DNA of 64,000 nt, from positions 6,240,417-6,304,416 of the forward strand of contig NC_134415.1 in the NCBI RefSeq assembly GCF_030867145.1. The letters run 5' to 3'. Shown one piece after another: positions 13,781-26,420 of this stretch. The stretch comes from Opisthocomus hoazin. Taxonomy: Eukaryota > Chordata > Aves > Opisthocomiformes > Opisthocomidae. Position 1 is the stretch's first letter; each line of letters starts with the position of its first letter. Position numbers and translations under genes: made by a program. Under the pieces are notes generated by a model that saw nothing but the letters and a program-made list of their open reading frames with translations, was not told where the DNA came from and ran no database searches.

Positions 13781-14399
13781 GGTGGCTCCCCCAGGCCCCA
13801 AAATAACCCCCGCCGGGGAGCTGGCAGGGCTCGGCGGTACCGAAGGCCGGAGTCAGGCCGGCTGAGGGGAAAAAATCAGCAAAATGGAGGAAGGGGGAGG
13901 AGGTGATGCGGCCGCTCAACCAAGGAGTTGGGCCCAGCGCCGTGACCGGCATGGCGAAGCCCCTGACAGGAAAGGGAAGCTGCTCTGGATGAAGGCCCCC
14001 GGCGCGGGCGTGTCGGCTGTGGGAAGCCACGCGAGGACCTGGGCTCCTCTCGGCGGGCAAGTGCCGAACAATCCAGCTTCGCCGTGGCTTTGCTTGCTCG
14101 TCTAGGTGTTAGGAAGCATCTAACCATGTCGTGGCTTTGCTTTGCTTTGCCAGGTGTTAGGAAAGCGGAGTGCATGCCGTGATGTGCGGTGGTAACAGCC
14201 CAACATGGTGGTCGGTGCCTCCGTGCCTCATGGTGAGCGGGAGCAAGGACTGCTCCCGGGCTGGGGGTTCCCTGCACACCCCCCCCAGAGCCGTTCGGCG
14301 AGCAGACAGCGGCCCATGGGCTGCGCTGGCGAGGGGCAGCGCCTGCGGTTGGTGTGAGTTACCTGTGAGTTAAGCAGATCCATCCTAAAGCCCAAGAAA
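13781..14399. other. EGLN1-proximal upstream DNA, no gene seen
   Basis: This stretch joins the CpG island to the first intergenic CR1. G+C content falls gradually. It contains an imperfect local duplication around 14080-14165, where a GTGGCTTTGCTTGC / TAGGTGTTAGGAA block recurs. I see no exon. Confidence 0.5.
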
Positions 14400-15472
14400 T
14401 CACAGAATCACAGAATGGTTGGGGTTGGAAGGGACCTCTGTGGGTCATCTAGTCCAACCCTCCTGCCAAAGCAGGGTCACCCAGAGCAGGCTGCACAGGA
14501 CCGCGTCCAGGCGGGGTTTGCATATCTCCAGAGAAGGAGACTCCACAGCCCCTCTGGGCAGCCTGGGCCAGTGCTCCATCACCCTCAGAGTGAAGAAGTT
14601 CTTCCTCCTGTTCAGCTGGAGCTTCCTCTGCTTCAGTTTGTGCCCGTTGCCCCTTGTCCTCTCGCTGGGCACCACTGAAGAGTCTGGCCCCATCCTCCTG
14701 ACACCCACCCTTGAGATATTTATAGGCATTTCTATGGTCCCCTCTCAGCCTTCTCTTCTCCAGGCTAAACAAGCCCAGCTCCCTCAGCCTCTCCTCGTAG
14801 GAGAGATGCTCCAGCCCCCTCATCATCCTCGTAGCCCTCTGCTGGACTCTCTCCAGTAGCTCTTCATCTTTCTTGAACTGGGGAGCCCAGAACTGGACAG
14901 AATACTCCAGATGGGGCCTCACTAGGGCAGTGTAGAGGGGGAGGAGAACCTCCCTCGACCTGCTGCCCACACTCCTCTTAATGCACCCCAGGATCCCATT
15001 GGCCTTCTTGTCAGCCAGGGCACACTGCTGGCTCATGGTCAACCTGTCATCCACCAGGACACCCAGGTCCCTCTCCACAGCGCTGCTCTCCAGCAGCTCC
15101 GCCCCAGCCTGTACTGGTGCATGGGGTTGTTCCTCCCCAGGTGCAGGACTCCACACTTGCCCTTGTTGAACCTCATCAGGTTCCTCTCTGCCCAACTTTC
15201 CAGCCTGTCCAGGTCGTGCTGAATGGCAGCACAGCCTGCTGGTGTATCTACCGCTCCTCCCAGTTTGGTATCATCAGCAAACTTGCTGAGAGTACAGTCT
15301 AACTCTTCATCCAGGTCGTTGATGAAGAAGTTAAACAAGGCTGGGCCCAGTACTGACCCCTGAGGGACACCACTAGTTACCGGCCTCCAACTAGACTCAG
15401 CGCCGCTGATGACGACCCTCTGAGCTCTGCCATTCAGTCAGTTCTCAATCCACCTCACTGTCCATTCATCTG
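14400..15472 (-). mobile_element. Long CR1 LINE fragment retaining the RT FADD catalytic motif
   Basis: This is the longest younger-type CR1 here (about 1.07 kb). The inverted tail is at 14400-14420. On the minus strand the frame 15338-15039 contains [12 protein letters not shown] and FADDTKLGG, the RT motif C (xADD) region. The frame 15195-14449 continues through [39 protein letters not shown] and [19 protein letters not shown]. The two frames are offset, so there is at least one indel. The element sits about 1.3 kb upstream of the EGLN1 start, in inverted orientation to several other CR1s. Confidence 0.95.
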
Positions 15473-16208
15473 TCAAATAACACAAGCCAGTGTACACATC
15501 CGGAGGTAGAAAGGTGAAATGAATCCTCTGGTTGGTGACCCACAGGCTTTCGTATGATTTTAGATAAATCAGCTTTTCTGTGCCACTGTAGAAGACAAAT
15601 AGTAATGCTTTCGCTCCTCTCAGGCTGTTGTGAGGCTTCAGACTGTAATATGCTCGTAGCATAGTGAGATGGCTTTATGCACGCAGTTAAAATGGTTTGG
15701 TTCTTATCATCTCTCTACATAGAACTGGATTTAAAATTAACTGACATAGCAACAGGACTTGGAGGAATGCTAGGCACTGCGTGTACTACGTGAAGGATGT
15801 GAAAGGAGAAACAAAGTGTGCCAAGGCTGCAAATGCCTGTGGTACATACACAGAAAACGAGAGGGAAAAACAGCGTGAATTGTTGGAAAGGCAGAAGTAG
15901 TACTGAGAGGACAAGGTCATGAAAGCCTGAAGGATGAGATTTCAAGATGAATGTGATCAGCAAGCTCCGAGGCTGATTTTTTTTTTTTTTTTTTAAAAAA
16001 AAGGCCAAATGAACTGGAAAAGCTGGGAACTAAAACCACATAAGAGTTGCAGATTAGTAGTTTCTTTGCTCATTGCTCTTAAAGGGAGGAAAATACAGCG
16101 GCAGAGGCAGAAAGAAGTGGGTTAAAAAAAAGAGTTTTAAATCCAGAGCATAAGGTGGAGAGATATTTAATCTAGGCTTAATGAGAGTTGTTCTTTAACT
16201 AAAGGAAT

Positions 16209-16550
16209 ATGAGGTATGTCAGAAATACGAGACTAGACATTCCTCTGGCTTGCTTTAAACTGAGATGCAGGCGACTGAATTCCACGGACCTGCAGCGTTG
16301 TTCAGCTGGGCTAAATGAGAAGAGAGTCAAGGCTGTTGTTTTCAAAAACTTCAGAAATGCAAACAATGATGTTCTGCCAGAAAGAAACCGAAGAGTTAAA
16401 GACCTTTTGCATTTGTTGCATACTCCTTCAGCAAACATCATGGAGATGAAAGTCGCAGACTCGAAACTCAGTAGTCCAACTGCGAAACAAATAAGAAAAG
16501 GACTGAGGTACAAATATGGTGTCTGGCTAAAACCTAATGATGGTTATTAA
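16209..16550 (+). other. Unrecognised 113-codon open frame
   Basis: The predicted product is basic (many Arg/Lys), without low complexity, membrane segment or motif I recognise. It starts MRYVRNTRLD and ends KYGVWLKPNDGY. No splice signals or neighbouring exon support it. It may be a chance ORF or a remnant. Confidence 0.12.
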
Positions 16551-19240
16551 TCCATGGGCTAATTTGGCTTCAGAAGTCTTTTGTTCTTTCCCTCACTTTC
16601 CCACATGCCTTTTGGGATGCAGTTAAAGTTCTTGTTCTTAGTTTTTACATTTGCTGGTGTGCTGAGCTACTTCAAATTGTCCTGACGTACTGTTCCCCAG
16701 CATGGTCAACAGAATTACCAGGTTCAACAAAATCCCTCTTAGGTGTATGAAGCATTTGCCATATTTTGTGATTACAGCACTTCACCAGCGGCACAAAACA
16801 ATTTAATTAATGAAGGTTGTCGTGCAGTGACAAAGCTGCAGAAAAGAGTGGTGGTGGTAAGGAAACACTGGAAGAGAATGAGTATTTATATTACAATAGT
16901 GTCTACAACGTGCTAGAAATGTTTTCCAAGCATATAAAGACTCTATTCATTGCCAAAGAGCTTGTTCCTTACAAGACATTATAAGGACAAAGCCCGATGA
17001 AAAGCAACATATGGTATACAAACCCGAACGATCGACGTGATGGTTGCCAAAACCGAGAGGGAAGGGACTTCCTTCTCTTTCTTTTCTGCAGGTTACTCTT
17101 CCCTTGCTGTCTAACGTGGCATTCCCAAGATAGCTGATTTCTCGTCCGCATCGGTGAACGCTGGAAAAGAACTTGGCTGGTGATTAGCCAAGATGATAAG
17201 AACTGTTTCTTTGCAGAGAATGCAGATGAAAAGTCTTTAAAGTAATACCAGTCATGATGAGGGTGTTCTGGCATAAACTTAATGCAGGGACATAGCTGTT
17301 TGTCACCACTTAGATATTGATCTGATACATTTATTAGAAATGCAGGGAAAAAATAAAAGGTTGGTCAATGGATAGCTTTTGTGTTTTCATTACATAGTAA
17401 TAATAGCTGCATTTATACCATGCTTTCCATATTTTGAGCACTGCACCAGTGAGGGGAATGCAGAATAACAAGATTAGAGAAGTTTAATTCACAGAACAAA
17501 ATCAGCTTAGAAATAAAGTTTAAATGAAAAGCAATCTCATCTTCAGACAGTTTTGCTGCAAACAGGAAAAAAAGTCCTTGGGACTCCAGGCTCAGTTTCT
17601 CACTGCTGCCAGAGGGCCCCTTGGAAGCTCCACGTGCTCCCGAGGTTGGTGGTAGTGTAAGGCGTCAGTCAGACAGATGTGTGTCCACCACAGCGTCACG
17701 ATCAAAATTCAGGAACTTGGGGCCTTATGGCGCTTGTTCTCTTCGCCCCAGACCACTCCACCCTGTTCTTCAGCCTGAGTGCTCTTATTCCACCTAAACT
17801 GTTGTTCCCTGATCTCAACAGCGGCATTTTTCAAGCTTGCTTTTCATACCAGCAAGTGGACTGTAGCAGGTTCGCAGCTTTTCCAAATAAACCTCGGAGA
17901 ACTGTTTGCCTGAGTTGGATTCTCTGTTAAACTCGCTTCCTTGCTGATCAGGACAGAGTGTGCAAAGTGCATCCACGAGGCTCTGCAAGTGCTCCTTTGC
18001 TGAGTGCACGCTCGTTTCCTGGGGTTCTCAGAGGGTTAGCCTGGTTTGTTCATCTCCTGAACATCCCCCTTGTTCCTGCAAAGCGAGGAAGGGTCCCCTG
18101 TTGCAGGCGACGGGGAGGGCGCAGGGTTGTGGCTGGCTGTGCCAGCGCCGACTGCTACGGAGGAGCACTCCGAGTCGCTCTGTGGTCAGCACAGGCTGAG
18201 GGGGCTCAGCGGTTTCTCGAGATCCAGGTGTCATCTCTCTGGTACGCCAAGAGCTTGACGCTCTCCTGCTGCGGTACGAAGTGGCACAGAGCCCTGGGGA
18301 CAACAGAGGATCGGGCTCAGAGCCCTGAAAATAATCGGCAGCACCCTGGGCCACCTCCCAGCCCGCTCAGTGCTGGTTGATGCCATTGTGGAGTTTTTCC
18401 CTAACAGTTTCTGCTGAAATTAAAGTAACAGAGTAATTTGGTTGTTTATCACTGACTATCGTAATGGTGTAATGTTTAAAGGAAAAACCTTTCATTATAA
18501 TCTGAGATTATAAGGGTTGGGCTAAATTAGAAGGAGAAGTATTCTCAATTACTTTGCGTAAACTTGTGTTTAATATTGCGGGATTCCTCCGGGCTGTTTG
18601 ACTGAAGTTGTTTTTGCTGTCCCTGAATCTGTCTGAAATGATACGCGTTTGCTTCTCTGGGAACAGAGCCTATTTTTATTACACCAAAAATATGGTTAAG
18701 GTTGATCCAGAGAGATTGATGCAGGTTAAAATATTGGGACTGCTTTAATAATTTTATTCATATTCAGAGAAAATGAATAACGCTAGGCAAGTACAAGACA
18801 ATGTTGTATTTTTTTTTTTTTGGACTGAAAATGCTGCTACCAGATGTCTGTATCTGTGAAGCTGTGGAAAAGCAGCAGAGCTCAGAAAATGCTCAAGACT
18901 GACTCATTCCAGTTTTGTCCTCGTTTTAAACTTTGTACCATGGAAAGTTCAAAAGCTTTTTCCACATTGTTTGTGAGGTTTCTCCAGAGGGAGTATTTCT
19001 GGCTTTGGTTAGAAAAGAACTCCCTGTCTTGCTAAAGATTGACAATTATGTACATTTTTGGCCTCTAACTTAAGCAAGCCAGCAGGCCCTCGGGGTGCTT
19101 AAAGTCTGGTTATGGACAGAAAGTTACTCTTAAAGAACATTTTTTAAACACTATTTGAAATCCACGCACTGATACAGCGATAAGCAGTTTTGAAAAAAAA
19201 AGATTTTTAAAATTCCTGTTTATCTGTATGTAGGTCAAAT

Positions 19241-19492
19241 TTATCTGCACTGCTCCGGAAGCTTTTCTGGATTTCGGTGCAGCCGAGTCTTCCAGCAGGA
19301 GAACAAGGGACTCCGATGTAGAGAAAGTCTCTCCAGCGCTTCGCAGGGCCACAGTCGTAACGTGACCTTTTCACTTTGCATCTGATCGCTGCTTCCTGCC
19401 CCTGTGTCATCATGATTCAGCATCGTGACATGCTGAAAGATCATCAAGGTGGAAACAATGCCGAGCAGTGTTAGGATGGTGTGGCTTGCCAT
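19241..19492 (-). other. Unrecognised 83-codon open frame with signal-like N-terminus
   Basis: The ATG at 19492 has a good context (ACC before, G after). It is followed by a hydrophobic stretch (residues 6-25, ILTLLGIVSTLMIF...) resembling a signal peptide or signal anchor. A short polar tail with three cysteines follows and ends at TAA. No family is recognised. Expression evidence would be needed to call it a gene. Confidence 0.15.
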
Positions 19493-22400
19493 GGTTATTT
19501 TGCACGTACCTGATTTATTGCACATCATATTTTCTCTTTGCTTGTCTTTCTGCTGCCAGGCACGTAGTTCTCTCTTCTGCCAGCGCCCAGCCTTGCGTTT
19601 GGAAAAGAGAACGGGGATGCCCTGGGGTGCGGGCAAGAAGGACAGCTTGCTCTGTGCCCCGTGGTTTGGGAAGCTTGGGAGCGCCTCGGCGCATGCATTA
19701 CAATATATCCTGCTATTTAATCAGTTACAGTCTCCGGGTTTTTTTCCTGATTCCCTAGAAACTATTAGCCAGAGCTCAAGAGAGGAACTCAAGAACTGTT
19801 CTTGAAGCCGTGAAGTTGTTTTTGTTAAAGGACTGGACATTTTGTCTCTGGGTGAAGATGCCGTTTCTTTTCCCTTCCTCCAGCTGGCCGGCACAATTTC
19901 TGATATCTCCAAATTCTTGTGCTCATTGAGGCAGTTGTACCAGGAAGAGAGATTCTAAGAAAACAGCGAGCTTAGAACATTTGCTGCTGAGAAGGGAGAA
20001 ACCTGTCTCAGTAATTTAAGAGAGGAAGGAAAAGACAATAGCGAGGGAGTTTTTGAGCTGATAAGACCGAGTAGGTGTTATTCCTCAAGAAGACTTAGGG
20101 GTTTGATTTTTTTTTTGACGAGGCAATTTCTCAAAGAATGAGGTCAGGCTTCACTTTTGTTTGTTTTCCAAGTGCACAATGGTGTGTGTCCCCTTCTTGA
20201 ACAACGGGGATACGATATTACAGCTCGTGTGTTGTTCAGCTATCAAGATAGCACATCTGTGCTGAAGAGCTCACCTTTGCCAGGCTGGCTACCGACACGC
20301 ACACAGGCGTTGGGAGCCTGAACCCCAGACGGCCGTCGCGACTGAGACGGACTCGGTGCAGCTCAGCGCCGTGTTCTGCGCTCCCTGCTCCCCCCTCTGC
20401 CAGGACAGTGCCCATGTGCTCCCACGCACCCCTCCCATGCTTATCAGGTGGCTCCCAAGGGCTTCACCGTGCCTTTTCTTACATTTCCATCCTTCCTGAA
20501 GACACGGGCTTTTGCTCCATGCCCTCCTGTGTGCCTTCAGCGCTCCCCTTGTGCCCTTCCGCGACGCTTCCTTGGGCTGTGCTGCGTTTAAGCCACGGCG
20601 TTGAGCTGCTGCCCACCAAAAGGGCTGGTTCCGCTCCCTCCAGCAGCGTGCTCCGTAGCACCACGCTTGTCAAGCCCTTCGGTGAGTCAGGTCAGGAGAA
20701 TAGTTTTCTGTTGGATTAACAAGTTGGATCGGCTTCCCGAGCGGTTTGATGTGGTGCAAGAGAGGGTGTGGGCCAGCAGGGCCAGGAGTCAGGGAGGGAA
20801 CAGCAGGACCACCCAAGTCGGAACGGTGCGCTGACTCAGCCGTGTCGTGTCACTTCACCCTGATTTACTTCGTATTATATAACTTGACCGATTTCTACTT
20901 TCTCCCTGAGAGAGAAGCCTTTCCTTTTGAAACTGCACCAAGAGGATCAGCAGACCCAAAGTGCAGGATGTTCCACACCAAGACAGGAGAACGGCTGGCG
21001 TCAGCTGATTCTGCTGTCTGGGGATGCGGGGAGAGGTGTTCTAGGCAGCTGTTGGTTCTGTGAACAGCGTGCCAGGGACTCACATTTCATAAATTGTTTT
21101 TTCCTTTCAGTTTTTAGTAGTTGAAAGGTTCTGCCTGTTGACTGAAATAGTTCTTGAGGTTTTAGAACTGAACAAATGTGGTATTAGAAATTGTGATACC
21201 GATGCACGCTCGTGATGACAGTGTTCTGTGTCTTCTTGTTCCCTGTGCTGACAAACACAACCCCGCGTGCGAATACTCTTAGGCTAATACCAGCGTAAGG
21301 TGTCTCGGTGTGTTCTAAAGCACTTCCCAAGCACCTTCTACCAAGGACATGTATTTACTAAACCAGGAATGCTAGGAGTGGATATATAGTCATTTAAATT
21401 TGTATATTAGTATGAAAAATTGTTGTCTTCCCCCTGCATGACCTAAACTGACACTATTCGTTTTCTCTTTCAATAGACATTCAGATGGCACAACGCTGTT
21501 AATGAATCCAGTAAAATATAATGCTGGATTTGTACGCTGGAGAGCTTTTATGAAGCAGCACCTAAGCATTAGGTCCAAGAAGATTAAACTTACCAGGAGT
21601 TCGTGCAAGCACACAGCTGAATATGAATTATTAACATCTTTGGTTTGTTCTCAGAGTGATAGTACGTGCTACAGAGCTGTAATTAGGGCTGGGTTGCGTC
21701 TGAGTTGCTATCGTGCTGCATCGGTTTGTCACTGTCAGAATTGCTACCCCTGAACCTGTTCCTTGCTCACCCAGCTAGCTAATTAGTGACCTAGAGATAA
21801 GGCGGCATTTATTGGTGCTAGAAGAAATGGCCTTTCGTTTTTATGCAGAAGCGACAAGCAGGTCAGCAAGCAATTTACACATTCTTCATCCACCCACAGT
21901 GCAATGGAAGATGATAATGTTTGGTTTATCTTGTCAGGGGGCAGATTTCACTTTTTTCCTTACGGTTTGATTAGGCTTACGTTTTCTCCCTGGCATTACT
22001 CTCTCTTTTTCGTTGTTGTTGTTGGTTGAGGGGTTTTTGTTGTTCGTTTGTTTGTTTTGGGGAGGGTTAACCTCAGACTGTGTCTAATGCTAGGACCACG
22101 GTCAGGAGTTTTGATTAAGAACCAGACTCCTAAAAGGGTGGCTCCGATCACAGTTCCCATGCTGCGTGGTATGGATGGAGTTTGCACTGGAGGGGATAGG
22201 CAGGGAATAGATAGAGACTCTGTCCTCACCTATTTACCAAATGGTACTTGTTGAAATTTGGGTGGGAGGCAGCGCTCCTCCCTTGTGCAAACACAGCCTC
22301 CAATAAAAGCCATGTGCTGTGGGCAAAAGTAGTTACGGGCTTGCTGCCTTTTTTTTTTTTGTTGTTTTGTTTTTTTTTTTAAATAAACAGCAACTTATCA

Positions 22401-25334
22401 ATGTGAGAGGCCAAACGTGGCTTCCTCATCTACACACAAAGGCTCGTGTGTTTGTGGATGCGGACCCAGTGTGGCTCCTACCTTATTTTAGCTCAGGTGA
22501 CCATTTCTCCCCTATTTTGAGAAATACTCCGTGTTTTATTTGTGACACGAGTAAAAGAAACGCTGAATCATATCTTTGTGGAGCAACACTCAGCAGCGCA
22601 TTGGAACCTTATTTTCGATTTAAAAATATCAGCCTCGAGAGACTGAATCTTTTAAGAAAAAATTACAGCACGAAGCTGAAAACAGTCCTCCCTCTCTGTT
22701 ATCTTAGGATAGCGCTGAATTGCAGACCTAGAATAAAAATGAGTTGAGAATGTGGGTTCATGATAGCGAATCTGCCCCAAGCCTCTTGATTTTTCGTTCG
22801 CAATCCAGATATGGACGGGGCACGTAGGGTAGAAAACTTTTTCAGGGGTTCACAAATGCCGATGCGTAACGTGAAATGCTTGCCTGGTGCGCTGTGTGCT
22901 TTACTGCGAAGGATTAGTGAATGCTACATGCGGGGCAAGGCTGTGAAGCGAGGCAGCAAGTTCATTTCCCTGTGTGAGCCTTCAGAGCAGCGAGACGGGA
23001 GCCCTTCCAGAACTCTCTCTGGAAACTTTCATCCAGCCTCAGCGCTCTATAAATAGAGGAGGTCTTCATCCCCGAGGAGGTTTTGCAATGCTGTTCTGCG
23101 GGGCAGTGCCGAGCTCGGCCGGAGGCAGCGGAAGGAGGCTCACGGAGCTGTGTGGTAGGACGGCGAAGGGGAACGGGATCTCCTCGAGTGCAAGATGAGG
23201 TCTGCGGGCAGGCCGAGAGGAGAATCCTTCCCAAAAACGTATGTGCGGGGAGACGTTCCCTGAGATCCTACACAAACGACTGCCGGCAGAGTGGAAAATG
23301 CAGCCACGGCGACCGTCAGCTGCGAATGACAAAGGAAGATACCTGATATCCCCCCAATCAGGCAAGAAACATTCCCGAAGAGGAGATCTGCCGCTCTCCG
23401 TAACGAGTGGAGAAGTGATTTCACTGGGATCCATGAAAACAGCAATAAATGCTGCAAGGATCACTGTAGTTTACCACGCAGAAACTTTTTACTTGCTCCG
23501 ACGGACTGTCGTGAGTGAGATGATATGCAACAGAGTAATCACAAACATAACTCTGGAGTAAGTCCCAAGAGCAAAACACTTGGAACTTTGTTTCTAAAAA
23601 ACACGTAAATATAGAAGAAAACCTGCTGACTGCTACAGAGGTTGGAAAAATCTGTCCTAACACTCTCCATTTTCCTTAATGTCAGTCTCTTGATTGTGAC
23701 AGCGAATTAACAAGTGCTGTCTTCCAAAATGTAGCTACAGTATGTTTTCCAAGATTTATCTGCATTTTAAGCGTGGCGCAAAAATTTCATTGGGGTCAAG
23801 CTTCATTTATTATTTTCAAAAGAAATAACTTAAAAAATGAGATTGAAAGACGAAAATGTCACTCTGACTTCTGGTACCTCAGCCTCACAGTAATATCAAA
23901 ATCTCATTTACTGTACATTTAAAAGAGGAATACTCCATTACCTGTTTTTTTGGGGGGAAAAAGCAGAAAATACAAAAAAAAAAAGAGGCTTAATTTTGAC
24001 TAAGCACAGTGATCTGGAGCCAACAAAGCTAATTTGGAAGACACCATTCTTTCTACAGAAGAGTGAAAAAGGAAAGCAAACCATTTTCCCCGCTCACAGA
24101 CTGCATATTGAACACACTGGGCTACAGATAAGTTATTATTTGATCTCAGGACCTTTGATATGCAATCTTTAAATGTTTTTCTTCCTGCCAGCGGAGTTCC
24201 AGAGTTAAGAGAGATCTTTATTTTGTTGCTATAAAAATAATATGAAAATGATGATAATACAGGAACATTGAGCCATTGCCCTACGAGGTGATTATCCCTC
24301 TCCTTCTTGAAAGTGTCACACAGATACAATTTCTTTAAAGGTGAGGGCGATGTGCTTGCTTTCAACGGGCTAAGGTTTTGTGCTAGAGTCTGAAGATCAG
24401 AACAATCTGATCTTAGATGGGCTAGAAAGTATGATACAATGTGCTAATTATAAGGTAAATTACAAGGAAAAGAACCTGAAACACCAAAACTGATGACAAA
24501 TTACTTGGTCATATGGCTTTTAAGTACACCATGACGAAACTTGTGCAAATGGGGAGGGGTTTCGAACAGTAGCATGCATGGACTCCCAAACACTTCCCTT
24601 TGCTTTCTGATTCCAGTGAGCAAAATCATCCTGGCCTGCTTCAACTGAATCATCTCCTGCAATCTCAAAGGCCAGGATCAAGGAGTTTTCTTCGTGTAAA
24701 CAAACCTGTTTACTCACACCAAAGCAGAGTAGTCACTCCAGTGTTGGTGTAATCCCTCCGAGCAGCTTCACACAGACCTGGAGGCTGCACTCTCGAAGTG
24801 GTGCACGCACAGCTGGGATGTGTACAGCGGTTTTTGGAATATTTTGTTAGTGTTTTGCTAAGTACTGAGAAACATCGTTCAGAAATTGGTATGGCTGCTT
24901 GCTTGTGTTGGTGTGAAAGTGCCTGAGAATGAAGAGAGAGGCCAGAACTTGTTTCCAGGTGGTTTATTGACTATTAAACTCTTACAGCCAGATAAAAGCA
25001 GCAGCAAATAACCTGATCCGTGTGTTACAACAGTGCTCAGTCTCACCTTCTCCCTCCCTGCATCGTATTTCTATCTAGGTCGCTGTGCAGCGCGAGGCTG
25101 TTGGTTGACCAGATATTGTTTCCACGTGTTGACCCAGACGTGGTGATGACAGGCACGTTTTCAGGCTGTTTATCCAAACCACCAGTGTCCCGACCCTGCT
25201 TCTGGCACGTATTTTACCTTCCTCCTTGCTGGCTCCGTGCCTGGTACGGTTTGCCTGGCCTTATGGGTGGAATTGGCTACACCGACATCTAAACAGCTCT
25301 GTAGGTAAAGCCGTCTTGCCATCAGCCTGTCAAG

Positions 25335-25778
25335 CGGAGGGCTACGAGGATGGTGAGGGGACTGGAGCATCTCTCCTACGACGAGAGGCTGAGGGAGCTG
25401 GGCTTGTTCAGCCTGAAGAAGAGAAGGCTGTGAGGGGACCTAATATATACTTACAAATATCTGCAGGGTGGATGTCAGGAGGACAGGGCCAGACTGTTTT
25501 CAGTGGTGCCCAGCGACAGGACAAGGGGCACAAACTGAAGCAGAGGAAGTTCCAGCTGAACACGACGAAGAAATTCTTCACTCTGAGGTGATGGAGCCCT
25601 GGAACAGGCTGCCCAGGGAGGCTGTGGAGTCTCCTTCTCTGGAGATATTCAAGACCCGCCTGGACAAGGTCCTCTACAGCCTGCTGTAGGTGACCCTGCT
25701 TCGGCAGGGGGTTGGACTAGATGACCCACAGAGGTCCTTTCCAACCCTGAACATTCTTTGATTCTGTGATTCTGTGAA
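25335..25778 (+). mobile_element. CR1 LINE 3' fragment
   Basis: Begins at GGAGGGCTACGAGGATGGTG and ends with ATTCTTTGATTCTGTGATTCTGTG. It encodes degenerate ORF2 C-terminal peptides ([15 protein letters not shown]-type) broken by frameshifts. Confidence 0.95.
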
Positions 25779-26420
25779 GCGTAAATTCCACCACTACCCT
25801 GCAACTGCTATGTAATTAAACGTTCTCCTGCTAGGCATACTCTGGTTTAACGAGTTTTATGAGTCATGGCAGCAAAGGGAAAGGAGAGTCCCCAAAAACA
25901 AGAATAGGCACAAACACCCCCTTGATAATCATCTTATTTAGAGAGAGTAAGGTTCTCGCTTGTCCAGAGAAGCAAACACCAGGTCTCCTTGGATCCCTTG
26001 TCCGAGTATCTCACACTGATGCTCACTGAGGTACCCAGAGAAAGGGATTTTGCAGTTCTGAATTCCATAAAACTTTGTAGTACGGATGCTTGCAAGGAAG
26101 CGGTTTGGTGTGAGGGTGCAGCGCGTTGGTTTGAGAGTGCTTGAGAAGGACGGGCGAGGTGAGAACTTGCCAATTCTGCGCTGTTGTAAGCGCAACCCCA
26201 AACCCATCCACACCGTAGGACACGGGTTACACGCATGAGGAGAGCACGTCCCTCTCCTTCATATTGCCAGGGCGCAGCAGTCAAGATCCCAGTGTTTGAG
26301 GCAGCACCAAAACAATTTCTTCCGAGCTGCAAGCAACTACGTGCATGGAAATCGCGGGTGCCAGACGGCAGCCCAGCGGCACCACTCTCTTGCCCCGCTG
26401 AGGCAGAGGAGTGCACACCG
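25779..26420. other. Spacer between CR1 and LTR, no gene seen
   Basis: Unique-looking DNA between the CR1 tail and the avian LTR. Open frames on both strands here have no recognisable domain. Confidence 0.4.

Larger units (their letters stand above)
15473..25334. other. Intergenic DNA between EGLN1 and TSNAX, no recognised gene or repeat
   Basis: About 9.9 kb of mostly AT-rich DNA holds short T/A runs (for example 15979-16003, 22350-22380) and a GTT/TTTG-rich patch near 22010-22060. I recognise no exon. Two open frames deserve a note. One at 16209-16550 (+) has 113 codons. The other at 19241-19492 (-) has 83 codons and a hydrophobic N-terminus. Both are described as findings. No CR1 tail is visible here, the longest CR1-free gap in the intergenic part. 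Confidence 0.6.
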
